A DNA stretch of 64,000 nucleotides from Dietzia psychralcaliphila. GTDB taxonomy: Bacteria > Actinomycetota > Actinomycetes > Mycobacteriales > Mycobacteriaceae. Positions 18,031 to 27,141 of the stretch are shown here, one piece after another. The stretch lies in contig NZ_CP015453.1 in the NCBI RefSeq assembly GCF_003096095.1, forward strand, positions 3,100,001 to 3,164,000, read 5' to 3'. The notes beneath the pieces are model-generated. The model did no database searches. It was not told the DNA's origin and saw only the letters and a program-made list of their open reading frames with translations. A program made the translations under genes and the position numbers. Positions within the stretch are counted from its first letter, which is position 1; every line of letters starts with the position of its first letter.

Positions 18031-18058
18031 CCGCCCGCACCGTGAGAGGCGCGGGCGG
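18031..18058 (-). terminator. hairpin downstream of the repeat-rich membrane gene
   Basis: ccgcccgc at 18031-18038 pairs with gcgggcgg at 18051-18058 (8-bp GC stem, 12-base loop), 36 bases after the stop at 18095. No T-run follows, so termination is plausible but not certain. Confidence 0.45.
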
Positions 18059-18094
18059 AGCGGGGCCGGAGCGGGGCCGGAGCGGGCGATCCGG

Positions 18095-19990
18095 CTAGGT
18101 GACCACTCTGAGCAGCAGCGGCCCGCAGGTCACGCCCAGTCCGACGATCACCGCGAGGGCGATGCTGACCATGTCGTTCGACCGCCGCAGGACGCGGACC
18201 ATGGCGACCAGCCCCACGATCACCACGACCGCGAGGGCCATGGCCACCCACGGCAGGTCGCGCCACAGCAGCTGGAAGCCGACGAACAGCGCTGCACCCG
18301 CGACACCCGAGGCCAGCACCTGCGCCACGAGTACCAGCCACTCCGTGGTGGAGGAGCGCTCGGCCGGCTCGTCGCCGTGGGGAGCGTGATCCGGGTGGTG
18401 GTCCGGGTCGAGATCCGTCGAGGTGTCGGGCCGGGCCGACGCCCGGTGGTGGGCCGGGTCCGCCTGGGCAGGCGCACCCTGCGGCTGGGTTGCCTGCGCC
18501 GGGGTTGCCTGAGTGGGGGCGGCCTCCTCGGTCCGGGCCTGGCCGCTCGCTGCCAGGCCGGTCGCTGTCGCTGCAAGGCCGGTGGCTGCCAGACCGGGAG
18601 CGGTCTCCCCGGTCGGGGCGTCCGGTGCCCGATGGGCGGTCGAACCGCTGCCCGACGGAACACCCCAGCTCGCCGATTCGCCAGCGGGAGCGGTCTTCGG
18701 CGCGGACTTCGGCTCCGCGGTTGTCGACTCCGCGGGCTTCTGCTCAGCGGCCTTGGGGTCGGTGGGCTTCTGCTCGGTGGGCTTCTGCTCGGTGGGCTTC
18801 TGCTCGGCGGGCATTGACTCGGTGGGCTTCGGCCGCACTGGCGCGGACGTCGTCGCAGCTGCGGAAGCCGCCCCCGCGACGGGCGCAGTCGCAGTCGGTG
18901 CATTCGCAGTCGGTGTGGCCGCCGTCGGTGCTGATGCCGACGGTGTCGACGCGGCCGGCATCGACGCTGTCGGCGCGTCTGCCTTCTTCGCCGGCGCCGT
19001 CGGAGCAGTCCGGTCAGCGGCCGGTCCCGTCTGCCGCCCGGCGGTATCCGGCGTGACCGAACCGGACTTGCCCGCATCGGGCGTGGTTGCGGCCGCTCCC
19101 GCAGCGGCGGTCCCGGCAACTCCTGCCGCGGCGCCCGCGGCGATGCCGGGCGAGGTCTCCGACCGCCCCGCGGGGGCCGGACGGAAGGCGGGAGCGTCGA
19201 ACTGCGCCCGCTCGGTGTCCTTGCCCTTGCGCTTGCGACCGAGCAGCCCGCGCAGGCCGCCCTTCTTTCCGGAGTCGGCGGACCGCTCGTTGCTGACCGG
19301 CGGCTGAGTGTGCTGCTGGGGCGGGGTCTGATGCGGTGGGGTCTGTTGCGGCGCGGCCGGAGCGGCTTGAGTCTGCGGCTGCGGAGCGGTCGGTGCTGCG
19401 GGGGCCTCCGCACGACGCTTCCCCGACGCGTCCGTCTCCGGCGCCCGTCGCCTACCCGGCGCATCCGACTCCGGCGCATCCGTCTCCGGTGCACGTCGTC
19501 TGCCCGGCGCATCGGCCTCCGGCGCCCGTCGCCTGCCCGGCGCCCCGGACTCCGGCGCCCCGGACTCCGGCGCATCCGTCTCCGGCGCCCGTCGCCTGCC
19601 CGGCGCCCCGGGAGCCGGGCTCGCGGCCGTGGGAGCGTCCGCGGACTTCGCCGGCACCTCCGCGGCGGGGGTCGCGGGTCGGTCCGCGGTCTTCTGCGGC
19701 TGCACGGGTGGGGAGGTGGCCGGCCTCGTCGTCGTCTCGGTCCCCGCGTCCTCGGCGGCCGACTCCTCCGCCTCGCGGGCCCGTCGGCGCGCGGCACGGC
19801 TGCTGAGTTCGGTGTCGTCGGTGATCCGCGGGATCTCGCCGGTGAGCTCAGAGACGCTCACGCCGCTACCGCTCTCGTCGGCCCGCCGGTGACGGCGACC
19901 TGTCGGTGCGGCCGCGGCCGGCTGCTCCGCGCCCATGCGCTTGAGCAGCTCCGCCACGGTGATCTGCTGACCGTCCTGATCCTCGGCCAT
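18095..19990 (-). CDS. repeat-rich, mostly disordered membrane protein (Rv0497-like position)
   Basis: A 631-residue protein with a short conserved N-terminus ('ITVAELLKRMGAE', then 'GRRHRRADESG'), about 400 residues of Ala/Pro/Thr/Lys-rich low-complexity sequence, and three C-terminal membrane helices (about residues 538-565, 570-592 and 600-625). Within the low-complexity part are several A-P-G-R-R-R-A-P-E-T-D modules and three E-Q-K-P-T repeats. The start ATG (19988-19990) lies one base beyond the ppx stop, so the pair is translationally linked. Rv0497, next to the Ppx/GppA gene in M. tuberculosis, is a shorter membrane protein with the same N- and C-terminal features; the long middle appears to be a lineage expansion. 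The function is unknown. Confidence 0.85.
   Translation of the reverse strand: MAEDQDGQQITVAELLKRMGAEQPAAAAPTGRRHRRADESGSGVSVSELTGEIPRITDDTELSSRAARRRAREAEESAAEDAGTETTTRPATSPPVQPQKTADRPATPAAEVPAKSADAPTAASPAPGAPGRRRAPETDAPESGAPESGAPGRRRAPEADAPGRRRAPETDAPESDAPGRRRAPETDASGKRRAEAPAAPTAPQPQTQAAPAAPQQTPPHQTPPQQHTQPPVSNERSADSGKKGGLRGLLGRKRKGKDTERAQFDAPAFRPAPAGRSETSPGIAAGAAAGVAGTAAAGAAATTPDAGKSGSVTPDTAGRQTGPAADRTAPTAPAKKADAPTASMPAASTPSASAPTAATPTANAPTATAPVAGAASAAATTSAPVRPKPTESMPAEQKPTEQKPTEQKPTDPKAAEQKPAESTTAEPKSAPKTAPAGESASWGVPSGSGSTAHRAPDAPTGETAPGLAATGLAATATGLAASGQARTEEAAPTQATPAQATQPQGAPAQADPAHHRASARPDTSTDLDPDHHPDHAPHGDEPAERSSTTEWLVLVAQVLASGVAGAALFVGFQLLWRDLPWVAMALAVVVIVGLVAMVRVLRRSNDMVSIALAVIVGLGVTCGPLLLRVVT
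18761..18805 (-). repeat. three perfect 15-bp tandem copies (Glu-Gln-Lys-Pro-Thr)
   Basis: ggtgggcttctgctc occurs three times without change at 18761-18775, 18776-18790 and 18791-18805, inside the membrane-protein gene. The perfect identity suggests recent expansion. Copy-number change would stay in frame. Confidence 0.9.
19418..19612 (-). repeat. imperfect repeats coding A-P-G-R-R-R-A-P-E-T-D modules
   Basis: Units around 'ggcgcccgtcgcctgcccgg' recur about five times with substitutions and spacers of 15-45 bases, giving five Gly-(Arg/Lys)-Arg-Arg-rich modules alternating with acidic stretches in the middle of the membrane protein. Confidence 0.8.
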
Positions 19991-19991
19991 C

Positions 19992-20939
19992 TCAGCTCCC
20001 CTTTCCGTCGCCGCCCGCGTCCCGGTCGAGACGCTGCAGAATGAGCCCCTCCCGCAGAGCCCACGGGCAGATTTTCACACTTTCCAACCCCAGAGCCCTC
20101 ATCGACGCCTCCGCCACCAGCGCTCCCGCGACCACCTGATGGGACCGGTCAGAGCTGATGCCCTCCAACTCTGCCCTGTCGGCGGCCGTCATGCGAGAGA
20201 TAAAGGCGATCACCTGCCGCAGACCCGACGCGGTGAGGATCCGCTCCACCCGCGGCCCCTCCGACGAGGGCGCCGCTCCGGTGAGCCGCGCCAGCGTGCG
20301 GAACGTCTTGGAGGTGGCGCAGGCCAGGTCCGGTGTGCCGGCCGCGCGCAGCTCCCTGGCGGGACCCTCCAGCTCGGCGTCGATGAAGTCACGCAACTGG
20401 TTGATGCGCTTGCGTTCCGGCGGATCGGTCTTGAACCAGTCGTGCGTCAGCCGGCCGGCGCCCAGCGGCAGGCTGTAGGCGTGTTCCGGCAGCTCGTCCT
20501 CGCCGCTCGTGAGTTCGAGCGACCCACCACCGATGTCGAGGTTGACGATCCGACCGGCGCTCCAGCCGAACCAGCGGCGGGCGGCCAGGAAGGTCATGCG
20601 CGCCTCGTCCTCGCCGGAGAGCACACGCAGCTCGATGCCGGTCTCCTTCTCGACCTTCTCGAGCACCGCGTCCGAATTGGCGGCGTCCCGCACGGCCGAG
20701 GTCGCCAATGCCATGACCTCACGGCACTTGGTGGCCTTGGCCAGATCGGCGGCCTCGTTGACCGCGTCGATCAGCCGGGCGATGCCGGTCTTCGAGATGT
20801 TGTCGTCCTCATCGAGGTACTCGATCAGGCGCAACCGGGTCTTGGAATCGTTCATGGGCGTGGGGTGCCCGCCCCGATGGGCGTCGACCACCACGAAATG
20901 GACCGTGTTGCTCCCGACGTCCAGGACACCTAATCTCAC
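19992..20939 (-). CDS. ppx: Ppx/GppA-family exopolyphosphatase / guanosine-pentaphosphate phosphatase
   Basis: Actin-like ATPase-fold phosphatase acting on polyphosphate and possibly pppGpp. It has 315 residues. Motifs: '[16 protein letters not shown]' (phosphate-1), '[12 protein letters not shown]', '[19 protein letters not shown]', and '[18 protein letters not shown]' (phosphate-2). The size fits the short actinobacterial form (Rv0496, Ppx1) lacking the C-terminal HD domain. The start is the GTG at 20937-20939. It diverges from the Rv0495c-like gene by 33 bases and lies beyond it from regX3, as in mycobacteria; phosphate control through RegX3 is plausible but no box was identified. Confidence 0.92.
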   Translation of the reverse strand: MRLGVLDVGSNTVHFVVVDAHRGGHPTPMNDSKTRLRLIEYLDEDDNISKTGIARLIDAVNEAADLAKATKCREVMALATSAVRDAANSDAVLEKVEKETGIELRVLSGEDEARMTFLAARRWFGWSAGRIVNLDIGGGSLELTSGEDELPEHAYSLPLGAGRLTHDWFKTDPPERKRINQLRDFIDAELEGPARELRAAGTPDLACATSKTFRTLARLTGAAPSSEGPRVERILTASGLRQVIAFISRMTAADRAELEGISSDRSHQVVAGALVAEASMRALGLESVKICPWALREGLILQRLDRDAGGDGKGS

Positions 20940-20972
20940 ACGCCCACCCTAAACGGTCTACGGTCGCAGGTT

Positions 20973-21833
20973 GTGACCGCCACCGAACGCACCTCCACCC
21001 CGGGCGCGCCCGCCGCGGAAGTCCCCCTCGACTTCCCCCGCGAGTGGTACACGTTCCCGGACCCCGCGAACGACGAACACCTCGTCTCCGCGGACATGAC
21101 CTGGCTGCTGTCCTCGTGGACCTGCGTCTTCGGCACCCCGGCCTGTCACGGCATCGAGGCCGACCAACCCGACTCGGGATGTTGTACCCACGGGGCGTTC
21201 CTGTGCGACGACGACGACCGCGAGCGACTGAAGGTCAACGTCGAGCTCCTGGGCCCCGGGGACTGGCAACACCGTGAGGCCGCTCTGGAGGCGGCAGTGG
21301 CCGAGGGCGGCGATCTGGAGCCGTGGCTGGAGGAGGACGAACTCACCGGGGACGACGGCGAGCCCGAGCCCGCTCTGCGTACCCGTCGCCACGGCGGCAG
21401 GTGCGTGTTCTTCAACGACGTCGACTTCCCGGCCGGCTCCGGCTGCGCCCTGCACCACATGGCCCTGCGGACGGGGCGGACCCTGCCCGAGTCGAAGCCC
21501 GACGTGTGCTGGCAGCTGCCCATCCGCCGCACGCAGGAGTGGGAGACGCGGCCCGACGAGGTGGAGGTCCTCCACACCCGTATCGGCGAGTACGACCGCC
21601 GCGGCTGGGGCCCCGGCGGCCTGGACCTCGACTGGTACTGCACCGGTTCTCCCGAGGCTCACGTCGGGGCCGAGCCGGTGTACGTCTCCCTGCGCGTCGA
21701 GCTGGTGGGCCTACTGGGGGCCGAATGCTACGAGGTGCTGGCCGCGGCGTGCAGGCGCCGTGGCCAGCTGGGAATCGTCGCCGTGCACCCCGCCACCGAG
21801 CGTGCGCAGGCCGGACGGGCCTGCGGCGCCTGA
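20973..21833 (+). CDS. cysteine-rich conserved protein, Rv0495c-like (YkgJ/DUF3109-type metal cluster)
   Basis: A 286-residue soluble protein conserved in Mycobacteriales at this position (Rv0495c), divergent from ppx and next to senX3-regX3. It carries many spaced cysteines: Cys-Val-Phe-Gly, '[20 protein letters not shown]', '[18 protein letters not shown]' and '[12 protein letters not shown]'. The C-C-x-x-G and later single cysteines recall YkgJ/DUF3109 families, thought to bind iron or zinc, so a metal or Fe-S site is inferred. There is no signal peptide. The GTG at 20973 is the first in-frame start after the divergent promoter; the spacing to 'gcagg' is short. The function is not established here; a redox role would fit the cysteines. 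Confidence 0.85.
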   Translation: MTATERTSTPGAPAAEVPLDFPREWYTFPDPANDEHLVSADMTWLLSSWTCVFGTPACHGIEADQPDSGCCTHGAFLCDDDDRERLKVNVELLGPGDWQHREAALEAAVAEGGDLEPWLEEDELTGDDGEPEPALRTRRHGGRCVFFNDVDFPAGSGCALHHMALRTGRTLPESKPDVCWQLPIRRTQEWETRPDEVEVLHTRIGEYDRRGWGPGGLDLDWYCTGSPEAHVGAEPVYVSLRVELVGLLGAECYEVLAAACRRRGQLGIVAVHPATERAQAGRACGA

Positions 21834-21856
21834 CCTGGGAGCCCGGGCCGGGCGGG

Positions 21857-22546
21857 TCAGCCCTCGAACTTGTAGCCCAGGCCGCGGACCGTCACCAGGT
21901 GGACCGGCTTGCCCGGGTCCTGCTCGATCTTCGAGCGCAGCCGCTTGACGTGCACGTCCAGCGTCTTGGTGTCACCCACGTAGTCCGATCCCCACACGCG
22001 GTCGATCAGCTGACCGCGGGTGAGCACCCGGCCCGAATTGCGCAACAGGTATTCGAGCAGGTCGAACTCCTTGAGCGGGAGGGTCACGACCGACCCGCGA
22101 ACGGTCACCGTGTGCCGCTCGATGTCCAGGCGCACCGGACCCGACTCCAGGACCCCGATGTCGTCCGGCTGGTCAGACTCCGAATCGGCGCCGCGCCTCA
22201 GGACCGCCCGGATGCGGGCGATGAGCTCGCGGGCCGAGTAGGGCTTGGTCACGTAGTCGTCGGCGCCCAACTCCAACCCGACCACCTTGTCGATCTCACT
22301 GTCCCGGGCGGTCACCATGATGACCGGGACGCTCGAGGTCACCCGCAGCCGCTTGCACACGTCGGTTCCGGACATGCCCGGGAGCATGAGGTCCAGCAAC
22401 ACGATGTCCGCACCCTCCGCGTCGAAGCTCTCCAGCGCGGTCGGGCCATCGGGGGCGATGGTGACCTCGAAGCCCTCCTTGCGCAGCAGGAACGCCAGCG
22501 GGTCCGCGAGCGAAGCCTCGTCCTCTACGATCAGCACCCTGGTCAC
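21857..22546 (-). CDS. regX3: response regulator RegX3 (OmpR/PhoB family)
   Basis: DNA-binding response regulator of 229 residues partnered with SenX3, which in mycobacteria activates genes under phosphate limitation. The receiver domain (1-120) shows 'VLIVEDEASLADPL', the phosphorylated Asp in 'DIVLLDLMLPGMSG' and 'VTKPYSARELIARI'. The C-terminal winged helix (about 135-229) ends in 'TVRGLGYKFEG'. The GTG at 22544-22546 overlaps the senX3 stop in a GTGA. A longer frame on this strand continues through senX3 in another frame and is not real. Confidence 0.95.
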   Translation of the reverse strand: MTRVLIVEDEASLADPLAFLLRKEGFEVTIAPDGPTALESFDAEGADIVLLDLMLPGMSGTDVCKRLRVTSSVPVIMVTARDSEIDKVVGLELGADDYVTKPYSARELIARIRAVLRRGADSESDQPDDIGVLESGPVRLDIERHTVTVRGSVVTLPLKEFDLLEYLLRNSGRVLTRGQLIDRVWGSDYVGDTKTLDVHVKRLRSKIEQDPGKPVHLVTVRGLGYKFEG

Positions 22547-23739
22547 GGCACCTGGTCCTCTCCTTGTTGGTCGTGCTCGGAAGGGGGCGGGGCCCCCTCG
22601 CCACCCGGCTCGACATGGGCCGGAAGTTCGAGTGTGAACGTCGACCCGGTCCCGGGTCGGCTCCAGATGGTGACGAGACCGTTGTGGTTCTGGGCGACGT
22701 GCTTGACGATCGCCAGCCCCAGGCCAGTCCCACCGGTGGCCCGGGACCGGGCCTTGTCCACGCGGAAGAAGCGTTCGAAGACGCGGGTCTGGTGCTCGGG
22801 CGCGATGCCGATGCCCCGATCGGTGACCCGCAGCATCACGGTGTCCCCGTCGATCGCCCGGGTGATCGAGACCGGGGTGCGCTCGGGCGAGTAGTTGACG
22901 GCGTTGGAGATGAGGTTGGTCAACGCGGTGACCAGCAGCGTCCAGTCGCCGGAGATCTCGAGCCCGGAGGGCGAGTCGGTGATCAGCTCGATCCCGGCCG
23001 CCTCCGCCGCGGACGCCGACCTGCGCATGGCCTCGTCTACCACGGCGTCCACGTCCACCGGCTCGGCGTCGCGGATCCGCTCGGCCCCCTGCAGCCGCGA
23101 CAGCTCGATGAGCTCGGAGACCATCTTGCCCAGCCGGTGCGCCTCGCTCACGACGCGGCCGCCGAAGTACTCGACCGATTCCGGATCGTCCTTGGACTCC
23201 AGCAGCGCCTCGGCCAGCACGGCCATCGCCCCCACCGGCGTCTTGAGCTCGTGGGAGACGTTGGCCACGAAGTCGCGGCGGGCGGCCTCCATGCGCCGCT
23301 GCTCGGAGTCGTCGTCGGCAAACACCACCACGAACTGCTCGTGGTGGCCGCCGAGGATCTCGCTCCGCCCGCTCACCGAGGGGATGCGGCGGCGGCCGGT
23401 GATGATCTTGGCGGGCAGGTCGAACGCCGAGGGGTCGCCGTCGGTGAAGGTCGCGCTGGCGGCGCGCCACACCGGGTCCACCAGGAGTCGGTCGTCCACG
23501 ATCCCCAACTCTGCGGCTCGACGGTTGTAGAGGACCACGTCCTGGTACCGGTCGACAACAGCGAGGGCGTAGGGCGCCTGGTGGTACACCTCCCGTAGGA
23601 CCTCCAACCTGCTGGGCCCCTGCTGTTCGGCCAGCCGCAGCTCACGGCGGGCGTTCAGCCGGGGGACGACGAAGCCACCCACGACGAAGCCGACCACTGC
23701 GGCGATGATCGCGAGGGCGATCCCGAGACTGACCTGCAC
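22543..23739 (-). CDS. senX3: sensor histidine kinase SenX3
   Basis: Membrane histidine kinase of about 398 residues that phosphorylates RegX3. One N-terminal membrane helix (about residues 3-25), a PAS-like domain ('APYALAVVDRYQDVVLYN'), the phospho-accepting His in 'RDFVANVSHELKTPVGAM', and the ATPase domain with 'LTNLISNAVNYS' and 'VFERFFRVDKARSRATGGTG'. The kinase looks complete. The GTG at 23737-23739 is used because it gives a short N-terminus before the helix; there is no clear Shine-Dalgarno. It follows gpmA on the same strand, but a large hairpin stands between them. Confidence 0.93.
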   Translation of the reverse strand: MQVSLGIALAIIAAVVGFVVGGFVVPRLNARRELRLAEQQGPSRLEVLREVYHQAPYALAVVDRYQDVVLYNRRAAELGIVDDRLLVDPVWRAASATFTDGDPSAFDLPAKIITGRRRIPSVSGRSEILGGHHEQFVVVFADDDSEQRRMEAARRDFVANVSHELKTPVGAMAVLAEALLESKDDPESVEYFGGRVVSEAHRLGKMVSELIELSRLQGAERIRDAEPVDVDAVVDEAMRRSASAAEAAGIELITDSPSGLEISGDWTLLVTALTNLISNAVNYSPERTPVSITRAIDGDTVMLRVTDRGIGIAPEHQTRVFERFFRVDKARSRATGGTGLGLAIVKHVAQNHNGLVTIWSRPGTGSTFTLELPAHVEPGGEGAPPPSEHDQQGEDQVP

Positions 23740-23777
23740 GAGGCAGATACTACGGTGCGGCGTATCGGCTTCCACAA

Positions 23778-23830
23778 CGGCGAACCCCCGTCCATCTGCG
23801 GTAAGTCCGCAGGTGGACGGGGGTTCGCCG
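23778..23830 (-). other. 23-bp near-perfect hairpin between gpmA and senX3
   Basis: Bases 23778-23800 pair with 23808-23830 across a 7-base loop. The outer 17 bp are perfect and the inner 6 include one T-G wobble. It starts 20 bases after the gpmA stop and ends about 40 bases before the senX3 start. The minus strand after the stem reads TTGTGG, not a clear T-run. It may terminate gpmA transcription or attenuate read-through into senX3-regX3. Confidence 0.75.
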
Positions 23831-23850
23831 CGTGTTCACCGGCGCGACAC

Positions 23851-24600
23851 CTACTTCTCGGCGCCCTGGCTGGCGACGGCCGCGGCTCCGGCGGCCGCGG
23901 CCTCCGGGTCGAGGTAGGTACCACCCGGGTTGGCGACCAGACCGGAGTCGTCGAAGCGGTAGACCAGCGGGATGCCGGTGGGGATGTTCAGGCCCGCGAT
24001 GTCCTCGTCGGAGATGCCGTCGAGGTGCTTGACCAGCGCGCGCAGGGAGTTGCCGTGCGCGGCCACCATGACCGTCTTGCCCTCGGCCAGCAGCGGCGCG
24101 ATCTCGGCCGCGTAGTACGGGATGAACCGGTCCACCACGTCCTTGAGGCACTCCGTCAGCGGAACCTCCGGCAGGTCCGCGTAGCGGGCGTCAGCGGACT
24201 GCGAGTACTCGTTGCCGGGGTCGATCGCCGGCGGCGGGGTGTCGTAGCTGCGGCGCCACAGCATGAACTGCTCGTCGCCGAACTCGTCCTTGATCTCGGC
24301 CTTGTTGAGGCCCTGCAGCTTGCCGTAGTGCCGCTCGTTGAGCTTCCAGTGCCGCACCACCGGGATCCAGTGCCGGTCACAGGCGTCGAGCGCGATGTTG
24401 GCCGTGGTGATGGCCCGGCGCAACAGCGAGGTGTACAGCACGTCCGGCAGGATGCCCTCCTCGGCGAGGAGCGTGCCGCCGCGGACGGCCTCCTCACGCC
24501 CGAGGTCGGTGAGGTCGACGTCGACCCATCCCGTGAACTGGTTGGATGCGTTCCACGTGGACTGCCCGTGACGCAGGAGGACGAGGGTTCCGTAAGCCAT
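23851..24600 (-). CDS. gpmA: 2,3-bisphosphoglycerate-dependent phosphoglycerate mutase
   Basis: Glycolytic and gluconeogenic enzyme interconverting 3- and 2-phosphoglycerate. It has 249 residues, the normal size. The phosphohistidine motif is '[20 protein letters not shown]' at the N-terminus; '[20 protein letters not shown]' and the second histidine in '[19 protein letters not shown]' complete the site. The ATG at 24598-24600 is fixed by homology; the longer frame to 24744 is rejected. Its place upstream of senX3-regX3 is that of gpm1 in M. tuberculosis. It diverges from the acyl-CoA ligase gene across only 41 bases. Confidence 0.97.
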   Translation of the reverse strand: MAYGTLVLLRHGQSTWNASNQFTGWVDVDLTDLGREEAVRGGTLLAEEGILPDVLYTSLLRRAITTANIALDACDRHWIPVVRHWKLNERHYGKLQGLNKAEIKDEFGDEQFMLWRRSYDTPPPAIDPGNEYSQSADARYADLPEVPLTECLKDVVDRFIPYYAAEIAPLLAEGKTVMVAAHGNSLRALVKHLDGISDEDIAGLNIPTGIPLVYRFDDSGLVANPGGTYLDPEAAAAGAAAVASQGAEK

Positions 24601-24606
24601 ATCCTC

Positions 24607-24612
24607 ATTATG
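24607..24612 (-). promoter_or_regulatory. possible -10 element of a leaderless gpmA transcript
   Basis: CATAAT on the minus strand ends 6 bases before the gpmA ATG. In actinobacteria a TANNNT-like -10 at this distance often marks a leaderless mRNA starting at the A of ATG. There is a competing GAGG 2 bases from the ATG, which is too close for good ribosome binding. No -35 box is clear. Confidence 0.3.
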
Positions 24613-24641
24613 GCCTGACCCCCACGGACTACGGTGCAGAC

Positions 24642-26345
24642 ATGACCACACACGCCGGAGACACCCCCGAACGACCGGACCGGCCGTGGACCGCCCACTA
24701 CACCCCGGGCACCACGCACGACCTCGACTACGGCACCACCACACTGATCGACCAGTTCGACGACGCCGTGCGCACCTACTCCGACGAGCCCGCGACCGAG
24801 TTCTTCGGCCGCCTGACCCCCTACTCCGAGATCGGTATGCGGGTCCGCCGCGCGGCCGAGGGACTGCGCCGCCTCGGGGTGGGCAGCGGAGACCGGGTCG
24901 CCGTCCTGCTGCCCAACTGTCCGCAGGGGATCGTGGTGTTCTACGCGGCCCTGCGGATCGGCGCGATCGTGGTGGAGCACAACCCGCTCTACACCGCCGA
25001 CGAGCTGGAGGGTCCGTTCGCCGACCACGGCGCCGAGGTGGTGGTGACCTGGAATGTTGTCGCCGGCATGGTGCGCGAGCTGGCCGACCGTCCCGGGACC
25101 GCGATCGAGCACATCATCGCCGTCGACCTGCTCGACGAGCTCCCCGCCACCAAGCGCCTGGCCCTGAAGTTCCTGCCCGTCCCCTCGCTGCGCGCCTCTC
25201 GCGCCAAACTCTCCGCACCCGCCCCCGGAACGCTGGACTGGCGCGGGTTCGAGACCGGGCCGGAGCTGGACTTCTCCCATCCCCGCCCGCAGCCCGACGA
25301 CCTCGCACTGATCCTGTACACCTCCGGCACCACTGGCACGCCCAAGGGAGCCACGCTCACCCACGCCAACCTGGTGGCCAACGCCAAGATGGGCCAGGCG
25401 TGGGTGCCGGAGCTCGAGTTCGGGCGGGAGCGCTTCCTGGCGTCACTGCCGATGTTCCACGCCTACGGGGTGACCCTGTGCGTGGTGATCGGGATCGCGG
25501 TGGGCGCCCGGCTGCAGCTCGTGCCCGCGCCGGAGATGGACCTCATCATGCCGATCCTCGCCAAGGACCTGCCCACCTTCATCCCGGCCGTCCCGCCGAT
25601 CTACGCCAAGATCCTCGAGGAGGCGGGGAAGCGGAAGATCCCACTGCACGGCATCCGGCACTCCCTGTCCGGCGCCATGAGCCTGCCGGAAGAGCTCATC
25701 GAGAAGTGGGAGGCCGCGACCGGCGGTCTGCTGGTGGAGGGATACGGCATGACCGAGACCTCACCCATCACCGTGGGGAACCCCATGTCGACGGCGAGGC
25801 GGGCCGGCAGCATCGGCGTCCCCTTCCCGGACACCGACATCCGCGTCGCCCACAAAGACGACCCCTCCACCGACGCGTCCCCGGGAGAGCCCGGCGAACT
25901 GCTGGTCTCGGGCCCGCAGGTCTTCCCCGGTTACTGGCGCAACCCCGCGGCCACCGCCGAGACCTTCCACGAGGGCTGGCTGCGCACCGGCGACGTGGTG
26001 GTCCAGGACGTCGATGGCTTCCTCCACGTGGTGGACCGCATCAAGGAGATGATCGTCACCGGCGGGTTCAACGTCTACCCCTCCGAGGTCGAGGCGGTCC
26101 TGCGCAGGGCCCCGGGCGTGGCCGACTGCGCGGTGGTCGGTCGACGCGGGCCGGACGGGGGCGAGCAGGTCGTGGCCGCGGTGGTCACCGAGCCCGGCGC
26201 CGAGCTCGACCCGGACGCACTGCGGGCCCACTGCAAGGCCTCGCTGGCCGGCTACAAGGTCCCGCGCGAATTCGTCCAGGTGGCCGAGCTGCCCACCAAC
26301 CCGATGGGCAAGGTGCTGCGCAAGAAGGTCGCCGAGCAGCTCTGA
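24642..26345 (+). CDS. long-chain fatty acid--CoA ligase (AMP-binding, FadD type)
   Basis: Acyl-CoA synthetase of 567 residues that activates a fatty acid through an acyl-adenylate. The P-loop is '[20 protein letters not shown]' (about residues 225-244), then 'GYGMTETSP', the '[19 protein letters not shown]' hinge and '[17 protein letters not shown]', and the catalytic Lys in '[13 protein letters not shown]' at the C-terminus. All core motifs are intact. The ATG at 24642 is chosen over the longer frame because that would run into gpmA. It stands alone on the plus strand between gpmA and a YbjN gene, so chain length and pathway cannot be read. Confidence 0.92.
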   Translation: MTTHAGDTPERPDRPWTAHYTPGTTHDLDYGTTTLIDQFDDAVRTYSDEPATEFFGRLTPYSEIGMRVRRAAEGLRRLGVGSGDRVAVLLPNCPQGIVVFYAALRIGAIVVEHNPLYTADELEGPFADHGAEVVVTWNVVAGMVRELADRPGTAIEHIIAVDLLDELPATKRLALKFLPVPSLRASRAKLSAPAPGTLDWRGFETGPELDFSHPRPQPDDLALILYTSGTTGTPKGATLTHANLVANAKMGQAWVPELEFGRERFLASLPMFHAYGVTLCVVIGIAVGARLQLVPAPEMDLIMPILAKDLPTFIPAVPPIYAKILEEAGKRKIPLHGIRHSLSGAMSLPEELIEKWEAATGGLLVEGYGMTETSPITVGNPMSTARRAGSIGVPFPDTDIRVAHKDDPSTDASPGEPGELLVSGPQVFPGYWRNPAATAETFHEGWLRTGDVVVQDVDGFLHVVDRIKEMIVTGGFNVYPSEVEAVLRRAPGVADCAVVGRRGPDGGEQVVAAVVTEPGAELDPDALRAHCKASLAGYKVPREFVQVAELPTNPMGKVLRKKVAEQL

Positions 26346-26359
26346 CCGCCTACTCACCG

Positions 26360-26419
26360 TCGAGAAGAGTGTTCCGCGCGTATCGACCGAGAAGGAGGTG
26401 TGCGAAACGCTCTTGTCGA
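26360..26419. terminator. imperfect inverted repeat between convergent genes
   Basis: An 18-base arm at 26360-26377 pairs with 26402-26419 with three mismatches, two of them G-T wobbles, around a 24-base loop. It fills the gap between the convergent acyl-CoA ligase and YbjN genes, so a bidirectional terminator is likely. Confidence 0.45.
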
Positions 26420-26432
26420 TGGGCGGGCGAGG

Positions 26433-26966
26433 CTACTCGGAATCCGGCTGGGGCAGGTCCTCGGTGAGGTGCCGGAACGCGTCGAGGTTGCGCATCGGCT
26501 CACCGCGCGAGACTCGCCACTCCCACTCGCGGCGGATCGAGGTGTGGAAGCCGGTCTCGAGCAGGATGTTGAAGTCGTGGTCCGCGGCCTCGAGGACCTG
26601 ACCCAACACGCGGTCCAGCTCTTCCTCGGTCACCGCGATCAGCGGCATCCGGCCCACCAGGTAGATGTCGCCGTTGTTGTCCAGCGTGTACGCCACCTGG
26701 TACAGCCGACGGTTCCGCCGCAGCAGGTACTTGTAGACCTTCTCGAAGTCCTCGTCGGGTTTCCGGCAGACGAATGCCTCGACGCGCACGCTCTCCCGGT
26801 TCACGGTCAGATGGCAGGCGGTCTTGAGCCGCTTCTCCCCCGGCAGCTGCACCACGAAGACCCGTCCGTCGGCCAGCGTCGACTCGATGTCCCGCGACAC
26901 CAGGAACTCGCGGATCCGCTCGAGGGTGGGGCCGTCGACGTCGGCGTCCCTGGTCTCATCGGTCAT
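26433..26966 (-). CDS. YbjN-domain protein (Rv0487-like)
   Basis: A 177-residue cytoplasmic protein with the YbjN fold, related to type III secretion chaperones; in mycobacteria the gene (Rv0487) always lies beside mshA and gpm1. Visible features are the helical N-terminus 'LERIREFLVSRDIE', the 'VFVVQLPGEKRLKTACHLTV' strands and the central 'LLRRNRRLYQVAYTLDNNG'. The ATG at 26964-26966 has GGAG 8 bases upstream; a longer frame through the upstream spacer is rejected. The function is not known; a regulatory chaperone-like role is assumed from the family. Confidence 0.9.
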   Translation of the reverse strand: MTDETRDADVDGPTLERIREFLVSRDIESTLADGRVFVVQLPGEKRLKTACHLTVNRESVRVEAFVCRKPDEDFEKVYKYLLRRNRRLYQVAYTLDNNGDIYLVGRMPLIAVTEEELDRVLGQVLEAADHDFNILLETGFHTSIRREWEWRVSRGEPMRNLDAFRHLTEDLPQPDSE

Positions 26967-27141
26967 GGTGTGACTCCTTCGGCGATCGTGTGGTGCTGGG
27001 CGAGCGTGCGGTGCCGGGCGAGCGCGATGCTGGTCCACCAGGGGTTCGTCGTGTCGGGGTGGGTCGGATGGGTTTGGGTATCGCTCCGAGGGGTCGGGGT
27101 CGATCGGGCCGGTCGGAGTGGACGCCGCCCGCCAAGTGCGG

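Noticed and set aside
21857-23470. 537-codon minus-strand frame spanning senX3 and regX3
   Set aside because: Only the last 229 codons are RegX3; the rest is an out-of-frame reading of senX3 and no fusion is implied.
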